From Sideroxydans lithotrophicus ES-1 (GTDB lineage Bacteria > Pseudomonadota > Gammaproteobacteria > Burkholderiales > Gallionellaceae): a stretch of DNA of 64,000 nucleotides. A program made the position numbers and the translations under genes. Under the pieces are notes generated by a model. The model was not told the DNA's origin and ran no database searches. It saw only the letters and a list, made by a program, of their open reading frames with translations. Shown one piece after another: positions 17,603 to 26,546 of this stretch. The stretch covers positions 291,001 through 355,000 of the forward strand of contig NC_013959.1 of the NCBI RefSeq assembly GCF_000025705.1, given 5' to 3'. Each line of letters starts with the position of its first letter. Within the stretch, counting starts at the first letter, position 1.

Positions 17603-17792
17603 CTGTAATGAAGATCGGTGCCGCTCTCATGCATTTTTTCGGTGGAGACTCATGCGGGGTTTTTGCCGCGTGATGTCGGAGCCAAAAGAACGCCTGGATG
17701 CTAAGAAGCTTGTTAGAGGAATAAGGGCGTTGTGCTCCGTGGCGCTGGCATTCTTTTGGCGTAGACTCATGCGTGTTGCAGATGATGTCGGA
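17561..17792. repeat. Two tandem degenerate units of the dps 3' end and flank
   Basis: Unit A is 17561-17680, unit B 17683-17792. Unit B contains codons for [12 protein letters not shown] plus a stop at 17686-17724, the exact C-terminal peptide of Dps, yet differs from the dps codons at about 10 of 39 bases, all silent. Homology continues into the flank (GCATT..TTT, AGACTCATGCG, GATGTCGGA). Each unit can also form a long stem: GAAAAAAATGCATG with CATGCATTTTTTC in A, and GCCAAAAGAACGCC with GGCATTCTTTTGGC in B. This accounts for most of the gene-free stretch 17603-17929. The rest shows nothing recognisable. Confidence 0.72.
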
Positions 17793-17929
17793 AGCGGAAA
17801 TATGCCGGTGCATCCGATCATCAGTAAACATTCGGTCAATGGCAACTGGTCTTGGAAACCCGCCTTGCCATTCGGCAGGAATGAATGGTTTGAACTCTGC
17901 CTGTGCTTCAACCATGGAGACGTGACGCA

Positions 17930-19117
17930 ATGGCCCTGATGCAACTGGACGACCCGACGCGACGCACGCCTCCCGATGGTTTTGCCCTGTGGGCGCTGGG
18001 ATTCCGGCCGTTCTATCTGCTGGCAGCACTGTTTGCTGCGTTGGCTATCCCGCTGTGGGTGATGGTATTCAGCGGTGCCATCGCGCTACCGATGCAAGCT
18101 GTGTGGTGGCATGCGCACGAGATGTTGTACGGCTTTGTCTCTGCGGTCATCGTCGGATTTCTGTTTACGGCGGGGCGCAACTGGACCGGCCGGCCGACAC
18201 CTGCCGGTGCTGCGCTGGCCTTCCTCGCACTGGTCTGGCTGGCGGGGCGCCTGGCGATGGCGTTCGGCGCTGGGGTGTGGGGCGCGATTATCGACCTGGC
18301 TTTCTTGCCGATGGCGGCGAGCGCCATTGCGCGCGTGCTGTGGTTGTCAAAGAGCCGAAAACAATATTTTGTGGTGGCGATCCTCGCGCTGCTCACGCTG
18401 TGCAATGCGGCCTTTCATCTGGGGCGGCTCGGAATATTGTCGCTTGATCCGCTGGCGGCACTGCACGCAGCACTCGCTGTCATCATCATGCTGGAAACCG
18501 TCATCGCCGGCCGTGTCGTGCCGTCCTTCACCTCGGCCGCCATCCGGGGTGTAGCTCAATGGCAGCGCGGCTGGCTGAACATCGCCGCCATCGTCGCCAC
18601 CGCCATTGCGCTATTTGGCTGGGCGCTATTGCCAGATGCGCGTTGGGCTCCCGTGCTGTCGCTGCTGGCGGCGCTATTGCAGTTCGTGCGCCTTGCCGGA
18701 TGGAACCCGTTAGCCACCCGGCGCGTTCCCATGCTGTGGATACTGCATGCGTCCTATCTGTGGATCCCCATCGGACTCACGCTGCTGGCGGCGGCAGAAT
18801 GGGGTTGGCTGCCGCGCTCTGCAGGCATTCACGCGCTGACCATCGGTGCCACTGCCGGACTCATCCTCGGCATGATGACTCGCACCGCATTGGGTCACAC
18901 CGGGCGGGCACCGATGGCAAGCCGCATCGAAACGACAGCCTTCGCGCTGATCCAGCTCGCCGCTACCGTACGTGTGTTCACCATCGTGTTCATACCCGCC
19001 GCTGTCACCGCAGGCATCCATGTCGCTGCCACAGCGTGGACAGTCGCATTCGCACTTTATCTTTGGCGCTACACCCCGTTCCTCATGCGTGCGCGCATGG
19101 ACGGGCTGTCCGGCTGA
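17930..19117 (+). CDS. nnrS: NnrS family membrane protein
   Basis: 395 residues with about 12 transmembrane helices. Family features: ALWALGFRPFYLLAALFA near the N-terminus, WWHAHEMLYGF, TAGRNWTG, AALHAALAVIIMLETVIAGRVVPSFTS and MTRTALGHTGR. Several conserved histidines are thought to bind heme and copper. NnrS proteins are associated with nitric oxide tolerance and denitrification regulons. I use the ATG at 17930, with GGAGA 10 bases before it; the in-frame upstream extension has no membrane character. Confidence 0.88.
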   Translation: MALMQLDDPTRRTPPDGFALWALGFRPFYLLAALFAALAIPLWVMVFSGAIALPMQAVWWHAHEMLYGFVSAVIVGFLFTAGRNWTGRPTPAGAALAFLALVWLAGRLAMAFGAGVWGAIIDLAFLPMAASAIARVLWLSKSRKQYFVVAILALLTLCNAAFHLGRLGILSLDPLAALHAALAVIIMLETVIAGRVVPSFTSAAIRGVAQWQRGWLNIAAIVATAIALFGWALLPDARWAPVLSLLAALLQFVRLAGWNPLATRRVPMLWILHASYLWIPIGLTLLAAAEWGWLPRSAGIHALTIGATAGLILGMMTRTALGHTGRAPMASRIETTAFALIQLAATVRVFTIVFIPAAVTAGIHVAATAWTVAFALYLWRYTPFLMRARMDGLSG

Positions 19118-19350
19118 TTGCGCCAGTGCGATACCTTGTAGATCGCCAATTGACGGGCATCTTCACGGGGTTGTGTTTAGAGATGGCAGCGGAGAAGCAG
19201 GTTGAAGTGAGAGCGGTTGCGATCGGCCCGTGGATATTAAACTTCTCAAACTCGGCCTTAGCGGACAGTGTTGAAGGTCAACGAAAACGACTGCAACGTG
19301 TTCGACAACTGCCATTTATGGCATTGAGAAGCTAGTCGGTGTGATGCGCG

Positions 19351-19857
19351 TCAAAACGTTGTGTCTTTCTTGATCGCGGTTATTTTGTTTTTGCCGTTGT
19401 AAACAAAAAATAAGCCTATTACGAATAGTATGACGGCGAGGATGGCAGAGACCATGGAAATAATGCTCCATAGGCTGATAATCTTGTCGGGTAACCCAGT
19501 GGTGAGCGATAGGGTAACCAGTATGCTTACGAAAGCGTTTCCTAGCCATGCAGATGCAGAAAATAATATAGTTGCCGCTACGCCGGTTTTGAAAAGGTCC
19601 TCTAGCTCCGGTTCTTGTATGGGATATTGCTTCACGGTGCGCTGCCCGTGTACTTGTTGAATAGTGCTGCCTTTTGGTTTGCGCGCTTTTGGGTTTGGTG
19701 TTCCGGCACTACCTGCTGTGACTGGCGTGAGTGGAGGCTGGGCTTGAGCGAAGCTACCAGCACCAGTGGGTGGCATGGGGTTGGCGGGCGGGGCTATATT
19801 GCCGACGCCTTGCACATGTCTGGGGTCAGGCATTGTCGCTTGGTTCTGCAGGTTCAT
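19351..19857 (-). CDS. Hypothetical two-helix membrane protein
   Basis: About 168 residues if it starts at the ATG at 19857; a TTG at 19887 or ATG at 19833 are alternatives and none has a good ribosome site. The N-terminal 75 residues are proline-, glutamine- and alanine-rich and probably disordered. The C-terminal part carries two hydrophobic helices (about 92-118 and 126-152) and a basic tail. Base composition is more AT-rich than the neighbours, suggesting a horizontally acquired islet. It overlaps the end of the next upstream gene. No family recognised. Confidence 0.5.
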   Translation of the reverse strand: MNLQNQATMPDPRHVQGVGNIAPPANPMPPTGAGSFAQAQPPLTPVTAGSAGTPNPKARKPKGSTIQQVHGQRTVKQYPIQEPELEDLFKTGVAATILFSASAWLGNAFVSILVTLSLTTGLPDKIISLWSIISMVSAILAVILFVIGLFFVYNGKNKITAIKKDTTF

Positions 19858-20119
19858 CGGGCGTGGTCGGCTGTTGAGCCCGCGCAATTAATACCTGAAT
19901 TAAATTGACCAATGCCACGGCGTCGGATGTCGACAGGACTACGGCTGAATGAAAGTGTGGGGCGTGCTGTATATTTGCTTGCTCCGCGAATGCTAGGCGC
20001 AGCCCTGTCAATGTATTGTGACCAATGAACCTATTGGCGAGGACTGCGGGGACTGTGTAAGCCGCCTCTAAGTGTTCTGGTGTCACATCGTCGATTTTGG
20101 GTGAGTCGTTTTGCGCCAT
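19826..20119 (-). CDS. Hypothetical small protein, DUF3467-like pattern
   Basis: 97 residues from an ATG preceded by GTGGAGC. The pattern AVLANRFIGHNTLTGLRLAFAE followed by HSAVVLSTSDAVALVNLIQVLI resembles the short DUF3467 layout (strand, RLTFGE-like segment, then helix with LL), but the match is weak and I do not name it. The C-terminus is acidic and proline-rich. It overlaps the following membrane-protein gene by about 30 bases, so the two are probably translated together. Confidence 0.5.
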   Translation of the reverse strand: MAQNDSPKIDDVTPEHLEAAYTVPAVLANRFIGHNTLTGLRLAFAEQANIQHAPHFHSAVVLSTSDAVALVNLIQVLIARAQQPTTPDEPAEPSDNA

Positions 20120-20306
20120 AATTTTGCTCCACTTAGGAAAAACCGTAAATATTATAATAACATGGCACTTAAGTTTTATTGCGTTAGGGTGATACTTGCT
20201 TATTACCAAATCAGAAGTAAAGGTTGGTTTTGGGCACGTTACAGAAGTTCACGGTCGTGCGTAATTGACCGGTGTCGCGTACAGGTTAATAACGGGCGTA
20301 TGAATT

Positions 20307-21170
20307 TCACTTGATCAGGTAATCCCCCACCACGCCCGCAAACACCGCCGCCCCGAACCAGTTGTTGTGCAGGAACGCGGCAAAACATTTCTTGCGATCC
20401 CTGTCCCTGATGAGTCTGTAGTGATGGAATGCGATGAATTCAGCAACGATCAGGCCCAAGAAGTAGAACAGTCCCAGTCCTGCCATCAATCCCGCAATCG
20501 CCAGCAATAGCAGTGTGGTCAGGTAACAGATCATCACGGCCACCACGTCGTACTTGCCGAAGAACAATGCCGAGGAATGGATGCCGAGGTGGATGTCGTC
20601 GTCCCTGTCCACCATCGCGTATTCGGTGTCGTAGGCGACGGCCCAGAAGATGTTGGCGAGCAGCAGCACCCATGCAACCGGCGGCACGCTGCCCAGCGTC
20701 GCTGCAAAGGCCATGGGGATGCCGAAGCCGAAGGCGATGCCGAGGTAGGCTTGCGGGATGGCGAAGAAGCGTTTGGTGAACGGGTAGCTGGCAGCGAGGA
20801 AGACGGCAGGAAAGGCGAGCAGCCAGGTGAGCGGGTTCAGCGGCAGGATGAGCGCGAAGGATGCGAGCGCCAGTACGATGGCGACCCACAACGCTTCGCG
20901 TTCGCTGATCTTGCCGCTGGTGAGTGGGCGATCCTGAGTGCGCTTCACATGCTTGTCGATGTGACGGTCGGCGTAGTCGTTCACTGCACAGCCGGAGGAG
21001 CGCATCAGCACGGTGCCGAGCGTGAAGATGAACACGATGAGCCAGGATGGATGTCCGTTGCCGGCGATCCATACGGCCCACAGCGTCGGCCACAGCAGCA
21101 GCAGGATGCCGATGGGGCGGTGCAGGCGGGTGAGCTGGATGTAGAGGTGCAGGCGTTCGGTGATTTTCAT
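20307..21170 (-). CDS. ubiA: 4-hydroxybenzoate octaprenyltransferase
   Basis: 287 residues with about nine transmembrane helices. It attaches the polyprenyl tail to 4-hydroxybenzoate in ubiquinone synthesis. The two aspartate-rich motifs are intact: NDYADRHID (64-72) and [12 protein letters not shown]. The ATG at 21170 gives the usual N-terminus ([19 protein letters not shown]). It is the last gene of a minus-strand run with recG, separated from it by an inverted repeat pair. ubiC is not adjacent. Confidence 0.93.
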   Translation of the reverse strand: MKITERLHLYIQLTRLHRPIGILLLLWPTLWAVWIAGNGHPSWLIVFIFTLGTVLMRSSGCAVNDYADRHIDKHVKRTQDRPLTSGKISEREALWVAIVLALASFALILPLNPLTWLLAFPAVFLAASYPFTKRFFAIPQAYLGIAFGFGIPMAFAATLGSVPPVAWVLLLANIFWAVAYDTEYAMVDRDDDIHLGIHSSALFFGKYDVVAVMICYLTTLLLLAIAGLMAGLGLFYFLGLIVAEFIAFHHYRLIRDRDRKKCFAAFLHNNWFGAAVFAGVVGDYLIK

Positions 21171-21191
21171 ATAGTGGATTTTAACCCGCTG

Positions 21192-21306
21192 CGTCATTCC
21201 GGCGTAGGCCGGAATCCAGCGTTTTATTCAACATGCAGTTGGTTTTGTCTTTGCTGCGCAAAGGATTAATTTTCTCAACTGGATTCCGGCCTGCGCCGGA
21301 ATGACG
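21192..21306. repeat. Inverted pair of GTCATTCCGG-type repeats
   Basis: Copies at 21192-21219 (CGTCATTCCGGCGTAGGCCG...) and 21279-21306 in opposite orientation, 59 bases apart. Each is itself partly palindromic; together they form a long hairpin between recG and ubiA. This repeat type is widespread in proteobacterial intergenic DNA. It may terminate recG transcription or separate it from ubiA. Confidence 0.75.
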
Positions 21307-21310
21307 GGCG

Positions 21311-23332
21311 TTAGGTGCGCAGGTAATCCGGTTCGTTCGCCATCCACCGTTGCAGGTGCGCCTGCGCTTCTTGCGGAAAATCGCGCAGCATCTCGTCGGC
21401 GATGTCGCGCGCCTTATCCAATAGTTTGTCATCCTCGGCCAGGTCGGCGAAGCGCAGCATGGGTACGCCGCTCTGTCTTGCGCCGAGCAGTTCGCCGGGG
21501 CCGCGCAGGCGCAGGTCTTGCTGGGCGATCTCGAAACCGTCGGTGTTCTCAAAAATGATTTTCAATCGTGCACGGGCAAGTTCGGACAGCGGTTGCTGGA
21601 ACAGCAGTACGCATAGGCTTTCCGCTGCGCCGCGGCCGACGCGGCCGCGCAGCTGGTGCAGTTGCGCCAGCCCCATGCGTTCGGCATGGTCGATCACCAT
21701 CAGGCTGGCATTGGGCACATCCACGCCGACCTCGATGACGGTAGTGGCGACCAGCAGCTGCAGTTCGCCTGCCTTGAACGCGGCCATGGTCTCGGCTTTT
21801 TCAGTACTACTTAATTTGCCGTGGGCGAGGCCGATGCGCAGGTCGGGAAAGATCTGCGTGAGCGTGGCAAAGGTCTCCAGCGCGGTCTGCAGTTGCAGTG
21901 CCTCGGATTCGTCGATCAGCGGGCATACCCAATAGGCCTGGCGGCCCTCCAGGCAGGCGGCGCGCACGCGTTCGAACACTTCCTCGCGCCGCGCGTCGCT
22001 CACCAGCTTGGTGACGATGGGTGTGCGGCCGGGCGGCAGTTCGTCGATCACCGATACGTCGAGGTCGGCGTAATAGCTCATCGCCAAGGTTCTGGGGATG
22101 GGCGTGGCGCTCATCATGAGCTGATGCGGTTCGGCACCTTTGCCGCGCAAGGCCAAGCGCTGCTGCACGCCGAACTTGTGCTGCTCATCCACGATGACCA
22201 GCCCCAGCTTGTGGAATTCGACCGAATTCTGGAACAGCGCGTGGGTGCCGATGGCGAGCATGGTGTCGCCTTGCGCGATGCGTTCGGCAGCGGCGGTCTT
22301 GTCCTTCTTTTTCAGGCTGCCGGAGAGCCATACCGGTGTTATGCCGAGCGGTACAAGCCAGTCGCGCAGCTTGAGGTAATGCTGTTCCGCCAGGATCTCG
22401 GTCGGCGCCATGAAGGCGACCTGGTAGCCGTTCTCGATGGCCTGCAGCGCGGCCAGTGCAGCGACCACAGTCTTGCCGCTGCCGACATCGCCTTGCAGCA
22501 GGCGTTGCATCGGATGCGGACGCGCGAGGTCGGTGCTGATCTCGTGCCAGACTTTCTTCTGCGCGCCGGTAAGGGCAAAGGGCAGATCCTGCAGTAACGC
22601 ATCGGTGAGCCTGTTGTGTGCCGCAAGTCCGGGTGCGACACGCCGGCTGCGTTCGCGGTAATGCACGCGCATGGACAATTGCTGCGCCAGCAGTTCGTCG
22701 AACTTGATGCGCATCCAGGCAGGATGCGCCCGTTCGAGCAATGCGTCTTCGTCGATGTCGGGCGGCGGCTGGTGCAGCAATCTCACGCTGGCGGCGAACT
22801 CCGGCAGATGCAACCGCTGCAATATCTTTTGCGGCAGCGTGTCGTCGAGTGGCAGTTCGTTCAGCGCAGCGTGGATGTGTTTGGTCAGCGTGGCTTGCGG
22901 CAAGCCGGCAGTGGTCGGGTAGACCGGTGTGAGCGCCTGTTTCAGCGGCACGGATTCACCCGCCACACGGCACTTGGGATGCACCATCTCGTCGCCGAAG
23001 AAGCCCATGCGCGGTTCGCCCAGTGCGCGGATGCGTTTGCCGACGGCGAGCTGTTTCTGCTGGCTGGGATAGAAATTCAGGAAGCGCAGGTAGAGGATGC
23101 CGCTGTCGTCCTGCAACTGGCACACCAGGCTGCGTCGCGGCCGATACATCACTTCGCTATGGATGATCTCGCCTTCCACTTGCGCAGACTCTCCCGGTTT
23201 CAGGTCGGCGATGCGGGTGATCCGCGTCTCGTCTTCATAACGCAGCGGCAGGTGCAGTACCAGATCGAACGGAGTGTGGATGCCGAGCTTGGTGAATTTG
23301 CTTTGTGTGGCGGGAGCGATCTTCAGCGGCAC
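21311..23332 (-). CDS. recG: ATP-dependent DNA helicase RecG
   Basis: 673 residues. RecG remodels stalled forks and Holliday junctions. The wedge/OB domain is N-terminal (about 1-240). Helicase motif I is GDVGSGKT (281-288), the DExH box is VDEQHKFGV (DEQH 382-385), and motifs MSATPIPRTLAM, ATTVIEVGVDVPNAS and LHQLRGRVGRG are intact. The start is a GTG immediately after the TAA of the upstream kinase gene, so translation is probably coupled. The protein is slightly short of E. coli RecG but complete. Confidence 0.93.
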   Translation of the reverse strand: MPLKIAPATQSKFTKLGIHTPFDLVLHLPLRYEDETRITRIADLKPGESAQVEGEIIHSEVMYRPRRSLVCQLQDDSGILYLRFLNFYPSQQKQLAVGKRIRALGEPRMGFFGDEMVHPKCRVAGESVPLKQALTPVYPTTAGLPQATLTKHIHAALNELPLDDTLPQKILQRLHLPEFAASVRLLHQPPPDIDEDALLERAHPAWMRIKFDELLAQQLSMRVHYRERSRRVAPGLAAHNRLTDALLQDLPFALTGAQKKVWHEISTDLARPHPMQRLLQGDVGSGKTVVAALAALQAIENGYQVAFMAPTEILAEQHYLKLRDWLVPLGITPVWLSGSLKKKDKTAAAERIAQGDTMLAIGTHALFQNSVEFHKLGLVIVDEQHKFGVQQRLALRGKGAEPHQLMMSATPIPRTLAMSYYADLDVSVIDELPPGRTPIVTKLVSDARREEVFERVRAACLEGRQAYWVCPLIDESEALQLQTALETFATLTQIFPDLRIGLAHGKLSSTEKAETMAAFKAGELQLLVATTVIEVGVDVPNASLMVIDHAERMGLAQLHQLRGRVGRGAAESLCVLLFQQPLSELARARLKIIFENTDGFEIAQQDLRLRGPGELLGARQSGVPMLRFADLAEDDKLLDKARDIADEMLRDFPQEAQAHLQRWMANEPDYLRT

Positions 23333-24643
23333 TTATCCGGCATTCTGCGTGGTGTTGGACATCATCTGGGCGACCCGCTCGTCCGATACGCGCAGCCGGT
23401 CGGCGAGCGTGGACAGGAACACCTGGTTGAAATGCAATTGGCAGCGGTCGGAGAGTTGGTCGAGCTGGCTGGGCAATATCTTCATCACGGTGATCTCGGT
23501 GGTGGCCGTGATGCTGGCGGAACGGGGCATCTGCTTGCGGCTGGTGTAGGACATCTCGCCGATGATGGAGCCGCTGTTGAGTGTGTTGAGCAGACGGTTG
23601 TTGCGCGATACGGTGACGCCGCCGTTGGTCAGGACATAGAACGCATCACCCAGTTCACCTTCGCGCAGCAGTATGGTCTTGGCAGGCTGTTTTTGCCATT
23701 CTCCCACGCGCAACAGTTCCCACAGTTCGATATCGGAGAAATCCTGGAACATTTTCAGCTTGCGCAGTGCGGTGAACTTCTCGTTCTCGCCGATCTCCAG
23801 GTCGCTCTTCTCGAAATGGCCGAGTGCCGCCAGTTCGTTGCCGAAGTCGCGCCAGGTGGCGAATCGCTTGGCCGGATCCTTTTCCAGCGCGATCATCACG
23901 ATGCGCTCCAGCTGCGGCGGCAGGTCTTTGCGCAGCTTGGTCGGGAGGGGCGGCTTCTCGTTCAGTATCAGCTGATAAAGATGGGCCAGACTCTTCGGCC
24001 TGTACGGCGAGCGTCCGGTGAGCAGGCGATACATCACCACGCCCAGCGAATAGATGTCGGTGGAGTGGGTGATCTCGTCGCCGCGCACTTGCTCCGGCGA
24101 CATGTAGTTGGGCGATCCCACGCTGTTCTGCGTCTCTTCGAGGTCCACCCGCACGGCGGCGCCCAGGTCGGCGATCTTGATCTCGTCGGGATTGCACAGC
24201 AGCAGGTTGGCGGGCTTGATGTCGCGGTGGATGACGCCGTTGAATTGCGCGTAGTTGAGCGCGCGGCAGCACTTGAACATGTATTCGACCACACGATCGA
24301 GCGGCAGCAGGTTGTCCGGCTGGATGTGCTTCTCCAGCGTGCCGCCCGGCACGTATTCCATCACGATGTAACTCTTGCTGTCGCTGATGAAGGCCTCGTA
24401 AGTGGTGACGATGTTCGGGTGCGCCAGCTTGCCGGCCAGGCCGGCTTCTATCTCCAGTTGGCGGCGGTTCTGCTTGCCGTTCTTGGGGTCGTCGAGGAAC
24501 GACTGCTTGAACACCTTGATGACGACCTCGCGGTCGAACAGCGGGTCATGTCCCAGATAGACCATGCTGGTACCGCCGTCCCCCAGTTTCCTGATCAGGC
24601 GGTACCTGCCGAGATGCGATCCATGGCTCAATGTGTGGCTCAA
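23333..24643 (-). CDS. Ser/Thr protein kinase fused to a cyclic nucleotide-binding domain
   Basis: 436 residues. An N-terminal Hanks-type kinase (about 10-270) has the glycine loop GDGGTS (21-26), catalytic lysine in VVIKVFK (Lys43), [10 protein letters not shown] (Asp141) and a variant metal motif ADLGAA (DLG, Asp159). A C-terminal CNB domain (about 305-420) contains ILLREGELGDAFYVLTNGGV. No membrane helix. The TTG start has GGAG six bases ahead, inside the 3' end of ridA. Its paralogue at 25057-26337 has the same layout. Kinase substrates and CNB ligand are unknown. Confidence 0.86.
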   Translation of the reverse strand: MSHTLSHGSHLGRYRLIRKLGDGGTSMVYLGHDPLFDREVVIKVFKQSFLDDPKNGKQNRRQLEIEAGLAGKLAHPNIVTTYEAFISDSKSYIVMEYVPGGTLEKHIQPDNLLPLDRVVEYMFKCCRALNYAQFNGVIHRDIKPANLLLCNPDEIKIADLGAAVRVDLEETQNSVGSPNYMSPEQVRGDEITHSTDIYSLGVVMYRLLTGRSPYRPKSLAHLYQLILNEKPPLPTKLRKDLPPQLERIVMIALEKDPAKRFATWRDFGNELAALGHFEKSDLEIGENEKFTALRKLKMFQDFSDIELWELLRVGEWQKQPAKTILLREGELGDAFYVLTNGGVTVSRNNRLLNTLNSGSIIGEMSYTSRKQMPRSASITATTEITVMKILPSQLDQLSDRCQLHFNQVFLSTLADRLRVSDERVAQMMSNTTQNAG

Positions 24644-24646
24644 GTC

Positions 24647-25033
24647 CTACTCCTGCAGGCACAACACGCCATCGGCCTCCACCAGTGCGTCGCGCGGCAG
24701 CGAAGCGACTCCCACGGCGGCACGGGCCGGATAGGGCTGGTGGAAATAGGTCGCCATGATCTCGTTCACCTTGGCGAAATGCTTGAGGTCGGTGAGGTAG
24801 ATGTTGAGTTTCACCATGTCGTTCAGGCTGCCGCCCGCGGCATCGGCGACGGCACGCAGGTTCTGGAACACGCGGTGGACTTGCGCTTCGATGCCATCGA
24901 CCATGGTCATGGTGTTGGGGTCCAGGCCGATCTGGCCGGAAAGGTAGACGGTGCCGTCCACGCGCACGGCCTGGGAATAAGTGCCGATGGCAGCGGGTGC
25001 GTCGGGTGTCTGGATCACGTATTTGTTCAGCAT
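24647..25033 (-). CDS. ridA: RidA family enamine/imine deaminase
   Basis: 128 residues, typical Rid length. RidA hydrolyses reactive 2-aminoacrylate and related enamines. Family features: [50 protein letters not shown], and [20 protein letters not shown], whose arginine (Arg104, in YPAR) matches the substrate carboxylate ligand. It lies between two paralogous kinase-CNB genes on the same strand, with 23-base and 3-base gaps. The surrounding open frame to 25978 is a shadow of the second kinase. Confidence 0.92.
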   Translation of the reverse strand: MLNKYVIQTPDAPAAIGTYSQAVRVDGTVYLSGQIGLDPNTMTMVDGIEAQVHRVFQNLRAVADAAGGSLNDMVKLNIYLTDLKHFAKVNEIMATYFHQPYPARAAVGVASLPRDALVEADGVLCLQE

Positions 25034-25056
25034 GAGATTCTCCCTTCGAATTTGTT

Positions 25057-26337
25057 CTAGTTGGCCAGTTTGGCGAACCTGTCGTCGGCCATTCTGAGGC
25101 GGTCCGCCATGACGCGCAAGAAGGCCTGGTTGAAATGCAGCTGGCAATGGTCGGAAAGCGTCGCCAGTTGCATAGGCGAAATTTTCAGCACCGTGACGTC
25201 GGTGCCGGCAGTGACGGTCGCGGAGCGTGCGACGGCCCTGCCGCTGATATAGGCCATCTCGCCGAAGCAGTCGTCGCTGCGGATCACGTTGAGCAGGCGG
25301 CCGTTCTTGGTCACGCTCACGCTGCCGTCGATGATGATGTAGAAAGCGTCGCCCATCTCGTCTTCGCGCATCAGTACGGTCTGCGGCGGCTGCTTCTGCC
25401 ATTCGCCGACGCGCAGTATCTCCCATAGCTCGGTATCGGTGAAGTCCTTGAACAGCGACATCTCGCGCAGGGTGGTGAATTTCTCGGTCTGGTTGATATC
25501 GAGCGGCCTTTGTTCGAAACGACCAAGCGCGGCAAGGTCGGCGCCGAAATCCTTCCAGTTCTGATAACGCTCCTTCAGATCCTTGTGCATGGCGCCCAGC
25601 ACGACGCGTTCGAGTTGCGGCGGGATGTCCGGGCGCAGGCTGCGCAAGGTCGGTGGTGTGGTGTGCAATATCTGCTGGCACAGTGCGGCCAGGTTGTCCG
25701 CCTTGAACGGGAGGTGGCCGGTAAGCAATCGATACATCACCACCCCCAGCGAATAGATGTCGGTCTGGTGGGTCAGCACCTCGCCGCGCAGCTGTTCCGG
25801 CGACATGTAGCCGGGCGAACCGACGTTGCTGATCTGCGTCTGTTCGATGTTCAGCAGCAGGGCCGCGCCCATGTCGGAGATCTTGATATCGCCGTCCGCG
25901 GTGAGCAGCATGTTGGCGGGCTTGATGTCGCGGTGGATGACGCCGTTGAATTGCGCGTAGTTGAGTGCGCGGCAGCACTTGAACATGTATTCCACCACGC
26001 GGTCGATGGGCAGCAGATTATCCGGGTCGGAATGTTTCTCCAGCGTGCCGCCGTTGACATACTCCATCACGATATGGCTGGCATCGTCGCTGATCATTGC
26101 ATCGTAGATCGCCACGATGTGCGGATGCGACAGCTTTCCGGCCAGCGAGGCTTCGTTGTCCAGTTGACGCTGGTACAGCTTGCCCATCCTGGGGTCGTTC
26201 AATATCTCCTGCTTCAGCACCTTGATGGCCACCTCGCGCTTTGCGAAAGGGTCGAAACCGAGATACACGGTGCTGCTTGCGCCCTGTCCGAGCTTCTTTC
26301 TGAGGATGTATTTGCCCAGGGTTTCTGGAGGTTGCAT
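25057..26337 (-). CDS. Ser/Thr protein kinase fused to a cyclic nucleotide-binding domain
   Basis: 426 residues, paralogue of the kinase at 23333-24643. Kinase features: GQGASS loop (17-22), AIKVLK (Lys39), [10 protein letters not shown] (Asp137) and ISDMGAA in place of DFG (DMG, Asp155). The C-terminal CNB domain (about 295-415) contains [26 protein letters not shown] precedes the ATG. It is the promoter-proximal gene of the minus-strand set kinase, ridA, kinase, recG and is divergent from a glycosyltransferase gene. Role unknown. Confidence 0.86.
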   Translation of the reverse strand: MQPPETLGKYILRKKLGQGASSTVYLGFDPFAKREVAIKVLKQEILNDPRMGKLYQRQLDNEASLAGKLSHPHIVAIYDAMISDDASHIVMEYVNGGTLEKHSDPDNLLPIDRVVEYMFKCCRALNYAQFNGVIHRDIKPANMLLTADGDIKISDMGAALLLNIEQTQISNVGSPGYMSPEQLRGEVLTHQTDIYSLGVVMYRLLTGHLPFKADNLAALCQQILHTTPPTLRSLRPDIPPQLERVVLGAMHKDLKERYQNWKDFGADLAALGRFEQRPLDINQTEKFTTLREMSLFKDFTDTELWEILRVGEWQKQPPQTVLMREDEMGDAFYIIIDGSVSVTKNGRLLNVIRSDDCFGEMAYISGRAVARSATVTAGTDVTVLKISPMQLATLSDHCQLHFNQAFLRVMADRLRMADDRFAKLAN

Positions 26338-26546
26338 GTTGGCAGTTGCCTGTGAGGAAGTTCACGGAATCTACACGAACAGGCACTAGTTCCACAACTG
26401 CCGGATGACGGCATGAATGGCGGCTGGCTTGTTGAAAGAGCGGCTTTCGCCGATAATGCCGCGGCCTTGCCAGAGTCCCAAACCTTACTACCGGACACTC
26501 TCCATTGAATATTAATTTCCAACGTGCAGTCGACCATTGGGCCGGG

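Noticed and set aside
17608..17673. 22-codon ORF with a GGAGGAG site after dps
   Set aside because: The duplicated unit downstream does not preserve its ATG or frame, so coding is unlikely; the ribosome-like site is part of dps codons.
17561..17792. Integron attC sites
   Set aside because: Paired arms are present but the conserved GTTRRRY/RYYYAAC cores are absent, and no integrase is nearby.
19118..19350. Gene in the gap after nnrS
   Set aside because: Only short frames without motif or ribosome site; nothing else seen.
22616..25060. 814-residue plus-strand open frame
   Set aside because: Antisense to recG and the kinase genes, with low-complexity His/Gln/Gly composition typical of antisense frames in high-GC DNA.
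24647..25978. 443-residue open frame ending in RidA
   Set aside because: The front is a frame-shifted shadow of the second kinase; RidA has its own ATG at 25033.
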